Positions 1-8,416 of a stretch of DNA of 64,000 nucleotides are shown one piece after another. Origin of the DNA: Microbacterium sp. (lineage in GTDB: Bacteria; Actinomycetota; Actinomycetes; Actinomycetales; Microbacteriaceae); assembly GCA_003248655.1 (NCBI GenBank), contig QFPM01000004.1, positions 186,001 to 250,000 of the forward strand, given 5' to 3'. The number at the start of each line of letters is the position of its first letter. The stretch's first letter is position 1. The notes beneath the pieces were generated by a model that made no database searches, was not told the origin of the DNA, and worked only from the letters and a program-made list of their open reading frames with translations. Both the position numbers and the translations under genes were made by a program.

Positions 1-748
1 CGGCCAGAAGGCGTACGTCGACGCGATCGACGAGAACACGATCACGTTCGGCATCGGCCCCGCCGGCACGGGCAAGACGTACCTCGCGATGGCGAAGGCC
101 GTGCAGGCGCTGCAGCGCAAAGAGGTCAGCCGCATCATCCTGAGTCGCCCCGCGATCGAAGCGGGGGAGCGGCTCGGGTTCCTCCCCGGCACCCTCACCG
201 ACAAGATCGACCCGTACCTGCGGCCTCTCTACGACGCGCTCAACGAGATGATGGACCCCGAGATCGTGCCAAAGCTCATGGCATCCGGCACGATCGAGGT
301 CGCCCCCCTGGCGTATATGCGTGGGCGTACGTTGAACGACTCGTTCGTCGTGCTCGACGAGGCGCAGAACACGACGCCCGAGCAGATGAAGATGTTCCTC
401 ACGCGCCTCGGTTTCGGCACGCGGATGGTCGTCACAGGCGACATCACGCAGATCGACCTGCCGCAGGGCGCGTCGGGCTTGCGTCTCGTGACGCGCGTGC
501 TGAAGGACATCGACGACATCGAGTTCAGCTACCTCACGAGCGACGACGTCGTGCGGCACACCCTCGTCGGGCGGATCGTCGACGCCTACACCGAGTACGA
601 CGAGCGCCGCCTCGCCGACCGGCGGGAGCGTGACGAGGCATCCGCCTTCATCGACTCGCAGAAACCCGAGAACCGGGCGCAGCGCCGCGCCGCGCAGTCC
701 CGCCCCGGCGGCCCCCGGGATCATCTCCCCAAGCGAGGCATGTCATGA
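1..748 (+). CDS. phoH: PhoH-like ATPase (5' end outside window)
   Basis: Cytoplasmic PhoH/YbeZ-type P-loop ATPase that usually works with YbeY in RNA metabolism. The frame is open from base 2 and shows the Walker A motif GPAGTGKT at bases 56-79, so the first ATG in view (89) is internal and the gene starts upstream. Further along are the SRPAIEAGE segment, the Walker B-like VVLDEAQNTTPEQMK and a VVTGDITQIDLP segment, all PhoH hallmarks. The C-terminal ~60 residues are charged and low in complexity. The stop overlaps the ybeY start by four bases (ATGA), so the two are translationally coupled. The family is clear; the exact RNA target is not known from sequence. Confidence 0.95.
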   Translation, partial: GQKAYVDAIDENTITFGIGPAGTGKTYLAMAKAVQALQRKEVSRIILSRPAIEAGERLGFLPGTLTDKIDPYLRPLYDALNEMMDPEIVPKLMASGTIEVAPLAYMRGRTLNDSFVVLDEAQNTTPEQMKMFLTRLGFGTRMVVTGDITQIDLPQGASGLRLVTRVLKDIDDIEFSYLTSDDVVRHTLVGRIVDAYTEYDERRLADRRERDEASAFIDSQKPENRAQRRAAQSRPGGPRDHLPKRGMS

Positions 749-1212
749 CGATCGAGATCACGAACGAGTCGGGTGTCGAGGTCGACGAGCGGGTCCTGTT
801 GCGCCTCACCGAGCACAACCTCGCCGAACTGCACGTGAGCCCGGATGCCGACGTCGCGATCCTCCTCGTCGACGAGGGTGCGATGGAAGCCCTGCACGTG
901 CAGTGGATGGACGAGCCCGGCCCGACCGACGTGCTCAGCTTTCCGATGGACGAGCTGCGCCCCGGGACGCAGGAACAGCCGACGCCTCCGGGGCTCCTGG
1001 GCGACATCGTGCTGTGCCCGCAGGTCGCCGAGACGCAGGCACAGGCGGCGAAGCACTCGACGCTCGACGAGCTCATCCTGCTGACGACGCACGGGACGCT
1101 GCACCTCCTCGGCTTCGACCACGCCGAGCCCGCCGAGGAACGTGAGATGTTCGGTCTGCAGCGCGAGCTCATCGCGTCGTTCCAGGCATCGGAGCGTCGC
1201 AAGCGCGCATGA
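745..1212 (+). CDS. ybeY: Endoribonuclease YbeY (rRNA maturation factor)
   Basis: Zn-dependent endoribonuclease of 155 residues, the normal family length, acting in 16S rRNA 3'-end maturation and ribosome quality control. The metal-binding signature THGTLHLLGFDH lies near residues 112-123 and supplies the three His ligands; the upstream segment DVLSFPMDE is also typical. It overlaps phoH by ATGA and the next gene (CNNM/CBS protein) by ATGA, so phoH-ybeY-CNNM-era form one operon, an order conserved in actinobacteria. Confidence 0.96.
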   Translation: MTIEITNESGVEVDERVLLRLTEHNLAELHVSPDADVAILLVDEGAMEALHVQWMDEPGPTDVLSFPMDELRPGTQEQPTPPGLLGDIVLCPQVAETQAQAAKHSTLDELILLTTHGTLHLLGFDHAEPAEEREMFGLQRELIASFQASERRKRA

Positions 1213-2585
1213 CCGAGATCCTCCTTCTCGTCGCGGCGGTCCTGCTCGTCGCCCTCGGTGGCCTCATGGCGGCGCTCGACGCGGCGCTCAGTGTCACCTC
1301 GCGCGCCGAACTGCTCGACCTCGCCGTCGGGGCCCGCAGCGGCACGTCGCTCACGCGGATCGCGGCCGATCCCGAAGCGCATGCCAACTCTGTCGTGTTC
1401 ATCCGCATCCTCGCCGAGACGACGGCTGCCGTCATCGTCACGGTCGCCTTCACGCTCGCCTTCGACAGCATCTGGTGGGCGATGCTCGCCGCGGCGATCC
1501 TCATGACGGTGGTCTCGTTCGTCCTCGTCGGCGCGAGCCCGCGCGCCGTCGGCCGCCAGCACGCGCGCGGTTTGCTGCGCTCGAGCGCGTGGCTCGTGCG
1601 CGCCGCGCGCGTCATCCTCGGCCCGCTCGCGCACCTGCTCGTGGTCGTCGGCAACCGCGTGACGCCGGGTGTTCCGCGCGGTACCTCGTTCGCGAGCGAG
1701 GAGCAGCTCCTGTCGATGGTCGACGAGGCGGCATCCCAAGATCTCATCGAAGAGGACGATCGCGAGCTCATCCACTCGGTGTTCGACTTCACCGACACGT
1801 TCGTGCGCGCCGTCATGGTGCCGCGCACCGACATGGTGACGATGGATGCCGCGGCCACGACGCAGCAAGCGATGCAGCTCTTCCTCGACAAGGGCGTCTC
1901 GCGGGTGCCGGTCGCCGACGGCGAGGCCGACGACATCACCGGCGTCGTGTACCTGAAAGACCTGGTGCAGTTCGCGTTCCGCGACGAATCGGCGTGGCGC
2001 GATGCGCCGGTCGCGCAGATCGCGCGGCCCGCCGTGTTCGTACCCGAGTCGATGAAGGCCGAGACGCTACTGCAGCAGATGAAGCGGGATGCCGTGCACG
2101 TCTGCCTCGTCGTCGACGAGTACGGGGGCGTGTCGGGGCTCGTGACCCTCGAGGACCTCATCGAAGAGCTCGTGGGCGAGATCGCCGACGAGTACGACCC
2201 GCGCTCGAGCGAGATCGTCGACCTTGGCGACGGACGCTACCGCGTGAGCGCCAGACTCGGCCTCGACGAGGTCGGTGAGCTGTTCGGCATCGAGCTCGAG
2301 GACGAAGACGTCGACTCGATCGGCGGACTCCTGGGCAAGCAGCTCGGCCGGGTACCCCTGCCGGGAGCGACGGCCGAGTACGGCGGCATCGTCATGACGG
2401 GCGGCACCTCGCGTGGCCGCGGCCGCGGCCTTGCGACCGTCTTCGTCGAGGCGTCCGAGGCTCTGGATGCCGCAGACGCCGCGTTCGGCGGCAAGGCGCC
2501 CCGCACGGGCAGCGTGCCCGTGCAGAAGCCGTCGTCGCCGAAGCCGTCGTCGCCGAAGGCTTCGCAGAAGGAGGATGCCCGATGA
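1209..2585 (+). CDS. CNNM/CorC-type membrane protein with CBS pair
   Basis: Hemolysin-C/CorC-like integral membrane protein of 458 residues, a family tied to divalent cation (Mg2+/Co2+) efflux. The N-terminal ~130 residues form hydrophobic segments of a DUF21/CNNM domain, followed by two CBS motifs (one beginning VMVPRTDMVTMD near residue 200, a second ending in VCLVVDEYGGVSGLVTLEDL) and a C-terminal CorC/HlyC domain. The tail has a short Lys/Pro/Ser repeat (KPSSPKPSSPK). It sits between ybeY and era with four-base overlaps on both sides. The transported ion is inferred from the family only. Confidence 0.9.
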   Translation: MTEILLLVAAVLLVALGGLMAALDAALSVTSRAELLDLAVGARSGTSLTRIAADPEAHANSVVFIRILAETTAAVIVTVAFTLAFDSIWWAMLAAAILMTVVSFVLVGASPRAVGRQHARGLLRSSAWLVRAARVILGPLAHLLVVVGNRVTPGVPRGTSFASEEQLLSMVDEAASQDLIEEDDRELIHSVFDFTDTFVRAVMVPRTDMVTMDAAATTQQAMQLFLDKGVSRVPVADGEADDITGVVYLKDLVQFAFRDESAWRDAPVAQIARPAVFVPESMKAETLLQQMKRDAVHVCLVVDEYGGVSGLVTLEDLIEELVGEIADEYDPRSSEIVDLGDGRYRVSARLGLDEVGELFGIELEDEDVDSIGGLLGKQLGRVPLPGATAEYGGIVMTGGTSRGRGRGLATVFVEASEALDAADAAFGGKAPRTGSVPVQKPSSPKPSSPKASQKEDAR

Positions 2586-3475
2586 CCGAGCTCCGCTCCG
2601 GGTTCGTGACGTTCGTCGGGCGTCCGAACGTCGGCAAGTCGACCCTGACGAACGCCCTCGTGGGGGAGAAAGTCGCGATCACCTCCGACAAGCCCCAGAC
2701 GACGCGCCGCGCGATCCGCGGCATCCTGAACCGCCCCGGCGGGCAGCTGGTCATCGTCGACACCCCCGGCATCCATAAGCCGCGCACCCTCCTCGGTCAG
2801 CGCCTCAACGACCTCGTCGAGCAGGTGCTCGGTGATGTCGACGCGATCGGGTTCCTCGTGCCGGCGACCGAGAAGGTGGGGCCGGGCGATCGCCGCATCG
2901 CGGCATCCCTCGACGGCTACGCGCGGGCGAAGAAGGTTGCGATCGTCACGAAGACCGATGCCGCGTCGCGCGAGCAGATCACCGAGCGGCTCATGGAGGT
3001 CGACAGCCTGCGCGAAGACTGGGATGCCGTCATCCCGCTCTCGGCCGTCGCGGGCGAGCAGCTCGACGTGCTCGCCGACGAGCTGCTGTCGCTCATGCCG
3101 CTCGGTCCCGCGCTCTACGAGGAGGGCGTCGTCACCGACGAGTCGCTGGAAGATCGCATCGCCGAGATCATCCGCGAGGCGGCGCTCGAGGGCGTGCGCG
3201 ACGAGCTGCCGCACTCGATCGCCGTGACGATCGAGGACATGTCGCGGCGCGAGACCGGTTCGATGACCGACATCCATGCCAACCTCGTCGTCGAGCGCGA
3301 CAGCCAGAAGGCCATCATCATCGGCCACAAGGGCTCGCGCCTGCGCGACGTGGGCGCCCGCGCACGCGCGCAGATCGAGCCTCTTGTCGGCACGAATGTG
3401 TTCCTGAAGCTGCACGTCCGCGTCGCGAAGGAATGGCAGCGCGACCCGAAGCAGCTCGGCCGCCTGGGATTCTGA
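2582..3475 (+). CDS. era: GTPase Era
   Basis: Ribosome-associated GTPase needed for 16S rRNA maturation and 30S assembly. At 297 residues it has normal length. G1 is GRPNVGKST (residues ~13-21), G3 DTPG, G4 TKTD, and the C-terminal KH domain carries the GHKGSRL RNA-binding loop. It overlaps the CNNM gene by ATGA and is the last gene of the phoH-ybeY-CNNM-era operon. It ends 37 bases before the leucine leader peptide of leuA. Confidence 0.97.
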   Translation: MTELRSGFVTFVGRPNVGKSTLTNALVGEKVAITSDKPQTTRRAIRGILNRPGGQLVIVDTPGIHKPRTLLGQRLNDLVEQVLGDVDAIGFLVPATEKVGPGDRRIAASLDGYARAKKVAIVTKTDAASREQITERLMEVDSLREDWDAVIPLSAVAGEQLDVLADELLSLMPLGPALYEEGVVTDESLEDRIAEIIREAALEGVRDELPHSIAVTIEDMSRRETGSMTDIHANLVVERDSQKAIIIGHKGSRLRDVGARARAQIEPLVGTNVFLKLHVRVAKEWQRDPKQLGRLGF

Positions 3476-3512
3476 GGACGGGCGCAGCGCCGCGCGGGTG
3501 TACGATCTCTCC

Positions 3513-3563
3513 ATGCGCTTCGGCCAGCTTCTCCTTAGCTGCCGCGACGAGGCCTCGATCTAG
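3513..3563 (+). CDS. Leucine leader peptide (leuL-like), 16 aa
   Basis: Short reading frame MRFGQLLLSCRDEASI with three consecutive Leu codons (CTT CTC CTT at 3528-3536), two of them the less used CTT in this GC-rich genome. It lies 63 bases upstream of leuA, and its 3' half forms the ascending arm of a strong hairpin. Leader peptides with Leu runs ahead of leuA are established in actinobacteria as ribosome-mediated attenuators. Ribosome stalling on the Leu codons is the inferred signal. Confidence 0.72.
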   Translation: MRFGQLLLSCRDEASI

Positions 3564-3590
3564 GGCCTTCCTCGTCGCGGAGCTTTCGTT
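3542..3590 (+). terminator. leuA attenuator hairpin
   Basis: Perfect 11-bp inverted repeat CCGCGACGAGG (3542-3552) and CCTCGTCGCGG (3570-3580), followed by a short T-containing stretch (3585-3590). The 5' arm lies inside the Leu leader peptide just after its Leu codons. A stalled ribosome would cover or compete with that arm and let transcription proceed into leuA. Confidence 0.7.
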
Positions 3591-3626
3591 GGCCCATCCA
3601 CTCCCGACGAGACAGAAGCGACCATC

Positions 3627-5387
3627 ATGAAGAACACCCAGAAGCCCTCCGGCATGCCGGTGCACCGCTACCGCCCGTACCACGAGCAGCTCCGTGTCGA
3701 GTTGCCCGACCGCACGTGGCCGGATGCCCGCATCACGACCGCGCCGCGATGGTGCGCCGTCGACCTCCGCGACGGAAACCAGGCCCTCATCGACCCGATG
3801 AGCCCCGAGCGCAAGCGCATCATGTTCCAGCTGCTCGTCGACATGGGCTACAAGGAGATCGAGGTCGGGTTTCCGAGCGCGAGCCAGACGGACTTCGACT
3901 TCGTCCGTCAGCTCATCGAAGAGAACCTCATTCCCGACGACGTGACGATCCAGGTGCTGACGCAGGCGCGCGAGCACCTCATCGAGCGCACGTACGAGTC
4001 GATCGCGGGCGCCAAGCAGGCGATCGTCCACCTCTACAACTCGACGAGCGTGCTGCAGCGCGAGGTCGTGTTCCGCACCGACAAGCAGGGCATCGTCGAC
4101 ATCGCGCTCGAGGGCGCGCGCCTGTGCCGCGAGTTCGAGAAGCGCATCCCCGAGACGAAGGTCTACTACGAGTACTCACCGGAGTCGTACACCGGCACCG
4201 AGCTCGAGTTCGCGGTCGACGTCTGCAACCAGGTCATCGAGATCTTTGAGCCGACGCCCGACCGCAAGGTCATCATCAACCTGCCCGCGACCGTCGAGAT
4301 GGCGACGCCCAACGTCTACGCCGATTCGATCGAGTGGATGGGTCGTCACCTGAACCACCGCGAGAACATCATCATCTCGCTGCATCCGCACAACGACCGC
4401 GGTACGGCGATCGCGGCCGCCGAGCTCGGCTACCTGGCCGGTGCGGATCGCATCGAAGGATGCCTGTTCGGCAATGGCGAGCGCACCGGCAACGTCGACC
4501 TCGTCGCTCTGGGCGTGAACCTCCTGACGCAGGGCATCGACCCGCAGATCGACTTCAGCGACATCGACAGTGTCAAGCGCACGGCCGAGTACTGCAACCA
4601 GCTGCCCGTGCCCGAGCGTAGCCCTTGGGCGGGCGACCTCGTCTTCACGGCGTTCTCGGGATCGCACCAGGACGCCATCAAGAAGGGCTTCGAGGCGATG
4701 GATGCCAAGGCGCAAGCCGACGGTGTCACGGTCGACGAGATCGAGTGGGCTGTCCCGTACCTGCCGATCGACCCGAAGGATCTCGGCCGCTCCTACGAGG
4801 CCGTCATCCGCGTCAACTCGCAGTCGGGCAAGGGTGGGGTCGCTTACCTGCTGAAGACCGACCACGCGCTGGATCTGCCGCGCAAGCTCCAGATCGAGTT
4901 CTCGGGCGTCGTGCAGGCCAAGACGGATGCCGAGGGCGGCGAGGTCTCGAGCGACGAGATCTGGGCGGTCTTCACCGACGAGTACCTGCCGGCGGAGGAC
5001 GTCGCCGAGAAGTGGGGGCGCTTCGAGCTGCTGTCGACCCGCACGCAGAGCGACATGTCGGGCGAGGTCTCGCTCGAGGTGACGCTCCGCGACGGCGACA
5101 GTGAGGTGGCGACCCGCGGCGTCGGCAACGGCCCCGTCTCGGCGTTCCTCGAGGTCGTGCGCGAGCAGGGCTTCGACATCACGCTGTACGACTACGTCGA
5201 GCACACGCTCTCGGCGGGAGGCGATGCGCAGGCCGCGGCCTACGTCGAGTTGCAGGTCGACGGCGAGCGCCTGTGGGGTGTCGGCATCGACGGCGACATC
5301 TCGACGGCATCGCTCAAGGCGATCGTGTCGGGCGTGAACCGGGCAATCCGCACGCGGTCGCGCTCGGGCGAGCTCGCGGCCGTCTGA
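3627..5387 (+). CDS. leuA: 2-isopropylmalate synthase
   Basis: First committed enzyme of leucine biosynthesis: condenses acetyl-CoA and 2-oxoisovalerate. At 586 residues it matches the long actinobacterial LeuA form with a C-terminal allosteric domain. Seen: the catalytic-barrel start RWCAVDLRDGNQALIDPM, the metal-site segment SLHPHNDRGTA, the GCLFGNGERTGNVDLV motif, and a C-terminal region (from ~440) with the LeuA dimer/leucine-binding fold. The ATG at 3627 follows the attenuator. Expression is probably controlled by leucine through that leader. Confidence 0.97.
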   Translation: MKNTQKPSGMPVHRYRPYHEQLRVELPDRTWPDARITTAPRWCAVDLRDGNQALIDPMSPERKRIMFQLLVDMGYKEIEVGFPSASQTDFDFVRQLIEENLIPDDVTIQVLTQAREHLIERTYESIAGAKQAIVHLYNSTSVLQREVVFRTDKQGIVDIALEGARLCREFEKRIPETKVYYEYSPESYTGTELEFAVDVCNQVIEIFEPTPDRKVIINLPATVEMATPNVYADSIEWMGRHLNHRENIIISLHPHNDRGTAIAAAELGYLAGADRIEGCLFGNGERTGNVDLVALGVNLLTQGIDPQIDFSDIDSVKRTAEYCNQLPVPERSPWAGDLVFTAFSGSHQDAIKKGFEAMDAKAQADGVTVDEIEWAVPYLPIDPKDLGRSYEAVIRVNSQSGKGGVAYLLKTDHALDLPRKLQIEFSGVVQAKTDAEGGEVSSDEIWAVFTDEYLPAEDVAEKWGRFELLSTRTQSDMSGEVSLEVTLRDGDSEVATRGVGNGPVSAFLEVVREQGFDITLYDYVEHTLSAGGDAQAAAYVELQVDGERLWGVGIDGDISTASLKAIVSGVNRAIRTRSRSGELAAV

Positions 5388-5392
5388 GCTCG

Positions 5393-5424
5393 CATCCGCC
5401 CGTCAGCCGGCGGGCGGGCGGATG
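5393..5424. terminator. Hairpin between convergent leuA and TRIC-type gene
   Basis: Perfect 10-bp arms CATCCGCCCG (5393-5402) and CGGGCGGATG (5415-5424) lie between convergent genes and overlap the last codons of the minus-strand gene. There is no T tract, so termination activity is inferred from position. Confidence 0.45.
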
Positions 5425-6098
5425 ATCGGGATCGCGCTCGTCTCCAGCGCCACCTTCCGGCGGTGCAGGGCCCGCTGCTCGGGCAGCGAGATGTCGAAGA
5501 TCACCGCGAGCAGGCGGATGACAGTGGTCACGATGACACCCGTGACCGCCGCGGCGGCGAGCGGCGCGCCGAGTGCGCTCGCGCCCGCCAGCACGGCGCA
5601 GCCCGCGGCGGCCGCGACGGCGTAGAGCGACCCGACGTGCATGACCGCGACCGGAAGCCCCACGAAGACATCGCGCAGGATGCCGCCGCCCACCGCCGCG
5701 CAGACGCCGACGAAGACGGCGGGCACGACCGGCAGTCCCAGGACGAGCGCCTTTGCGGTGCCGAAGGCTCCGAAGAGGCCGATCACGACGGCATCCAATG
5801 CGACGATGACGCCGTTCAGGCGGTGGAAGATCCCGGCCAGGAGCATCCCGACGAGCGCGGCGCCCGTTGCGGTGAGCAGGTACCAGTTGCTCTGCAGTGT
5901 CGTCGGCGTGAGGCCGAGCAGCAGATCGCGGATGAGACCACCGCCCATGCCCATGACGATGCCGATGATCGCGACGCCCAACAGGTCGAGGCGGCGCTGA
6001 CCGACGAAGCCCGACGCGAACAGTGCACCCTGGATGCCGCCGAGTCCGACGGCGAGAAGGTCCGCCCACAGGGGGATCACGAAGAGCGGCTCGGTCAC
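5403..6098 (-). CDS. Trimeric intracellular cation (TRIC/UPF0126) membrane protein
   Basis: Integral membrane protein of 231 residues with about seven hydrophobic segments. Two internally repeated modules carry Gly-rich motifs (GMGGGLIRDLLLG near residue 50, GGGILRDVFVG near 140), the signature of the bacterial TRIC/YicG-like family. The frame stays open upstream, but the family N-terminus (VTEPLFVIPLWADLLAVGLGG) starts at the GTG at 6098. A GAGAAT hexamer (6110-6105) sits six bases before that GTG, supporting a leaderless start there. Ion selectivity (K+ in studied homologs) is not shown here. Confidence 0.88.
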   Translation of the reverse strand: MTEPLFVIPLWADLLAVGLGGIQGALFASGFVGQRRLDLLGVAIIGIVMGMGGGLIRDLLLGLTPTTLQSNWYLLTATGAALVGMLLAGIFHRLNGVIVALDAVVIGLFGAFGTAKALVLGLPVVPAVFVGVCAAVGGGILRDVFVGLPVAVMHVGSLYAVAAAAGCAVLAGASALGAPLAAAAVTGVIVTTVIRLLAVIFDISLPEQRALHRRKVALETSAIPIIRPPAG

Positions 6099-6104
6099 CC
6101 GTCC

Positions 6105-6110
6105 ATTCTC
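6105..6110 (-). promoter_or_regulatory. -10 element for TRIC-type gene
   Basis: GAGAAT on the minus strand, six bases from the GTG at 6098. Confidence 0.5.
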
Positions 6111-6164
6111 GGGCGTGGACGGCGCGCGGCGGCCGCACCTCCGGCCCGTGTCGCATGCCGCGGG

Positions 6165-6170
6165 GATAAT
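6165..6170 (+). promoter_or_regulatory. -10 element for recO
   Basis: GATAAT ends six bases before the recO GTG at 6177. No ribosome binding site lies between them. Confidence 0.6.
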
Positions 6171-6176
6171 GGACGG

Positions 6177-6905
6177 GTGCCCACCTACCGCGACGAAGTC
6201 GTGGTCCTGCGTACCCACAAGCTCGGGGAGGCGGACCGCATCGTGACGATGCTCAGCCGCCGTCACGGCAAAGTGCGCGCGGTCGCGAAGGGCGTGCGCC
6301 GCACATCGTCGCGGTTCGGGGCGCGGCTCGAGCCCTTCATGGTCGCCGACGTGCAGCTGTACCAGGGCCGCACGCTCGACATCGTGCAGCAGGCCGAGTC
6401 GCTCGGGTCGTACGGTGCGCCGATCGCCGCCGACTACGAGCGCTACACCGCCGCGCACGCGATGGTCGAAACCGCCGACCGGCTGAACGAGGCAGAGGCG
6501 ACCCCGCAGCAGTACCTGCTGCTCGTCGGGGGCCTGCGTACGCTGTCGCAGGGCGCACACGCGGCGCGCTCGGTGCTCGATTCGTACCTCCTCCGCGCGA
6601 TGGCACTGTCCGGCTGGGCGCCGGCGCTCGATGAGTGCGCCCGCTGCGGCGCTGTCGGCCCGCACGACTGGTTCGTCGCGCAGCTGGGCGGCAGCATCTG
6701 CGGAGATTGCGCGCCCGCGGGATCGGCCCGCGTACGCCCCGAGACGCGCGACCTGCTCCGTTCCCTCATCGCAGGAGAGTGGGATGCCGTGGATGCCGCG
6801 GGCGACGGCGCCGCGTCCTCGGCATCCGGCCTCGTCGCCGCGTACACGCAGTATCACCTCGAGCGCGGCATCCGCTCGCTCTCCCAGCTGGAGGGCCGCC
6901 GGTGA
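6177..6905 (+). CDS. recO: DNA repair protein RecO
   Basis: Recombination mediator of 242 residues that binds SSB and RecR and loads RecA in the RecFOR pathway. The N-terminal OB-fold begins PTYRDEVVVLRTHKLGEADRIVTMLS, and the C-terminal zinc site is C-A-R-C ... C-G-D-C (residues ~154-183). The frame is open far upstream, but homology begins at the GTG at 6177, which sits six bases after a GATAAT -10 element. It overlaps uppS by four bases (GTGA), the usual recO-uppS pairing. Confidence 0.95.
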   Translation: MPTYRDEVVVLRTHKLGEADRIVTMLSRRHGKVRAVAKGVRRTSSRFGARLEPFMVADVQLYQGRTLDIVQQAESLGSYGAPIAADYERYTAAHAMVETADRLNEAEATPQQYLLLVGGLRTLSQGAHAARSVLDSYLLRAMALSGWAPALDECARCGAVGPHDWFVAQLGGSICGDCAPAGSARVRPETRDLLRSLIAGEWDAVDAAGDGAASSASGLVAAYTQYHLERGIRSLSQLEGRR

Positions 6906-7714
6906 GCCCCAAGCCCTACACGCACCGCGACGCCGTCCCTTACCGGCCGCTCGATTGGACCGGCATCCACCCGCCTGCCTTTCCGAAGGGGTCGGTGCCC
7001 GCGCACGTCGCGATCGTCATGGACGGCAACGGCCGCTGGGCGAACAAGCGCGGCCTGACGCGCATCGAAGGCCACCGTGCGGGTGAAGAGGTGCTGCTCG
7101 ATGTCGTCGCGGGGGCGATCCAGGCGGGCGTTAAGCACCTGAGCGTGTACGCGTTCTCGACCGAGAACTGGGCGCGCTCACCCGACGAGGTGCGCTTTCT
7201 CATGGGCTACAACCGCGACGTCTTGCACCGCCGTCGTGATCAACTGAACGAATGGGGCGTGCGCATCCGCTGGGCGGGCCGCAAGCCTCGCCTGTGGGGC
7301 TCGGTCATCAAGGAACTGCAGTACGCCGAGCAGCTCACCCGCGACAACGACACGATGACCCTCACGATGTGCGTCAACTACGGTGGGCGCCACGAGATCA
7401 TCGACGCGATGCGGGCGATGGGCGACGAGATCGCCGCGGGCCGGCTCAAGCCTTCCGCGATCACCGAGAAGACGCTTCGCCGCCACCTCTACGTGCCGGA
7501 TATGCCCGACGTCGACCTGTTCGTGCGATCGAGCGGCGAACAGCGCACGTCGAACTTCCTGCTGTGGGAGTCGGCGTACGCCGAGATGGTCTTCCTCGAT
7601 ACGCTGTGGCCCGACTTCTCGCGCACCGACCTGTGGCACGCGATCGACCTGTACCTCGGCCGCAGCCGGCGGTTCGGCGGCGCCGTCGACGCCCCGACGG
7701 ACGCCGGGGAATAG
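6902..7714 (+). CDS. uppS: Isoprenyl transferase (polyprenyl diphosphate synthase)
   Basis: Cis-prenyl transferase of 270 residues making the polyprenyl diphosphate lipid carrier for cell-wall synthesis. The catalytic segment HVAIVMDGNGRWANKRG (residues ~38-54) contains the essential Asp, and FSTENWARS, RSSGEQRTSNFLLWES and the LWPDF motif are all present. The start is the GTG at 6902 overlapping the recO stop. Confidence 0.96.
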   Translation: MSPKPYTHRDAVPYRPLDWTGIHPPAFPKGSVPAHVAIVMDGNGRWANKRGLTRIEGHRAGEEVLLDVVAGAIQAGVKHLSVYAFSTENWARSPDEVRFLMGYNRDVLHRRRDQLNEWGVRIRWAGRKPRLWGSVIKELQYAEQLTRDNDTMTLTMCVNYGGRHEIIDAMRAMGDEIAAGRLKPSAITEKTLRRHLYVPDMPDVDLFVRSSGEQRTSNFLLWESAYAEMVFLDTLWPDFSRTDLWHAIDLYLGRSRRFGGAVDAPTDAGE

Positions 7715-7743
7715 GCCGCACGGTTGTCGTGGTTGCATCCCAT

Positions 7744-8409
7744 GTGACGGATGCCATCAGAATCGACGTGTGGAGTGACATCGCCTGCCCCTGGTGCTAC
7801 ATCGGCAAGCGCAACCTCGAGAGCGGACTGGCGGAGACGGCCTCCGATGCCGACGCGCCCGAGGTCGAGGTCGTGTTCCACTCGTTCGAGCTGTCGCCCG
7901 ACACGCCCGTCGACTTCGACGGCGACGAGCTCGACTTCCTGTCGGGGCACAAGGGCATGCCGCGTGAGCGCGTGCAGGAGATGCTCGACACCGTCACCGG
8001 CGTCGCCGCGAACTCGGGCCTCGAGTACCGTTTCGACCTGCTGCAGCACACCAACACGGTCAAGGCGCACGAGCTGCTGCACTTCGCGAAGGCGCGGGGC
8101 GCGCAGCACGCGATGGCTGAGCGGCTGATGTCGGCGTACTTCACCGAGGGTCGCCACGTGGGCCGCATTGATGATCTCGTCGCGCTCGCTGCCGAGGCGG
8201 GGCTCGATGCGGATGCCGCGCGCGACGCGCTCGAATCGAACCGCTACCTCGCCGACGTCCGCGCCGACCAGGCGCAGGCGCAGGCCTACGGCATCCAGGG
8301 GGTGCCGTTCTTCGTCATCGACGGCAAGTACGGTGTCAGCGGCGCCCAGCCGCCGGAGGCGTTCGCGCAGATCGCGCGCCAGGTCTGGGGCGAACGGCAG
8401 AACGCCTGA
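7744..8409 (+). CDS. DsbA family oxidoreductase (FrnE-like)
   Basis: Cytoplasmic thioredoxin-fold protein of the DsbA/FrnE group, 221 residues, no signal peptide. The CPWC active site lies near residues 15-18, followed by a helical insertion and the cis-Pro segment GIQGVPFFVIDGKYGVSGAQP. The start GTG at 7744 gives the family N-terminus TDAIRIDVWSDIACPWC; a GTG at 7729 is an alternative adding five residues. It converges with the glutathione-peroxidase gene seven bases downstream, so both may be redox-related. Confidence 0.9.
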   Translation: MTDAIRIDVWSDIACPWCYIGKRNLESGLAETASDADAPEVEVVFHSFELSPDTPVDFDGDELDFLSGHKGMPRERVQEMLDTVTGVAANSGLEYRFDLLQHTNTVKAHELLHFAKARGAQHAMAERLMSAYFTEGRHVGRIDDLVALAAEAGLDADAARDALESNRYLADVRADQAQAQAYGIQGVPFFVIDGKYGVSGAQPPEAFAQIARQVWGERQNA

Positions 8410-8416
8410 GGCGCGC

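Noticed and set aside
648..1868. Long minus-strand open frames opposite ybeY and the CNNM gene
   Set aside because: Arg/Asp/His-rich shadows of GC-rich genes on the other strand; no motif.
3600..3626. T-box leader for leuA
   Set aside because: No specifier stem or T-box sequence; a Leu-rich leader peptide with a hairpin explains the region.
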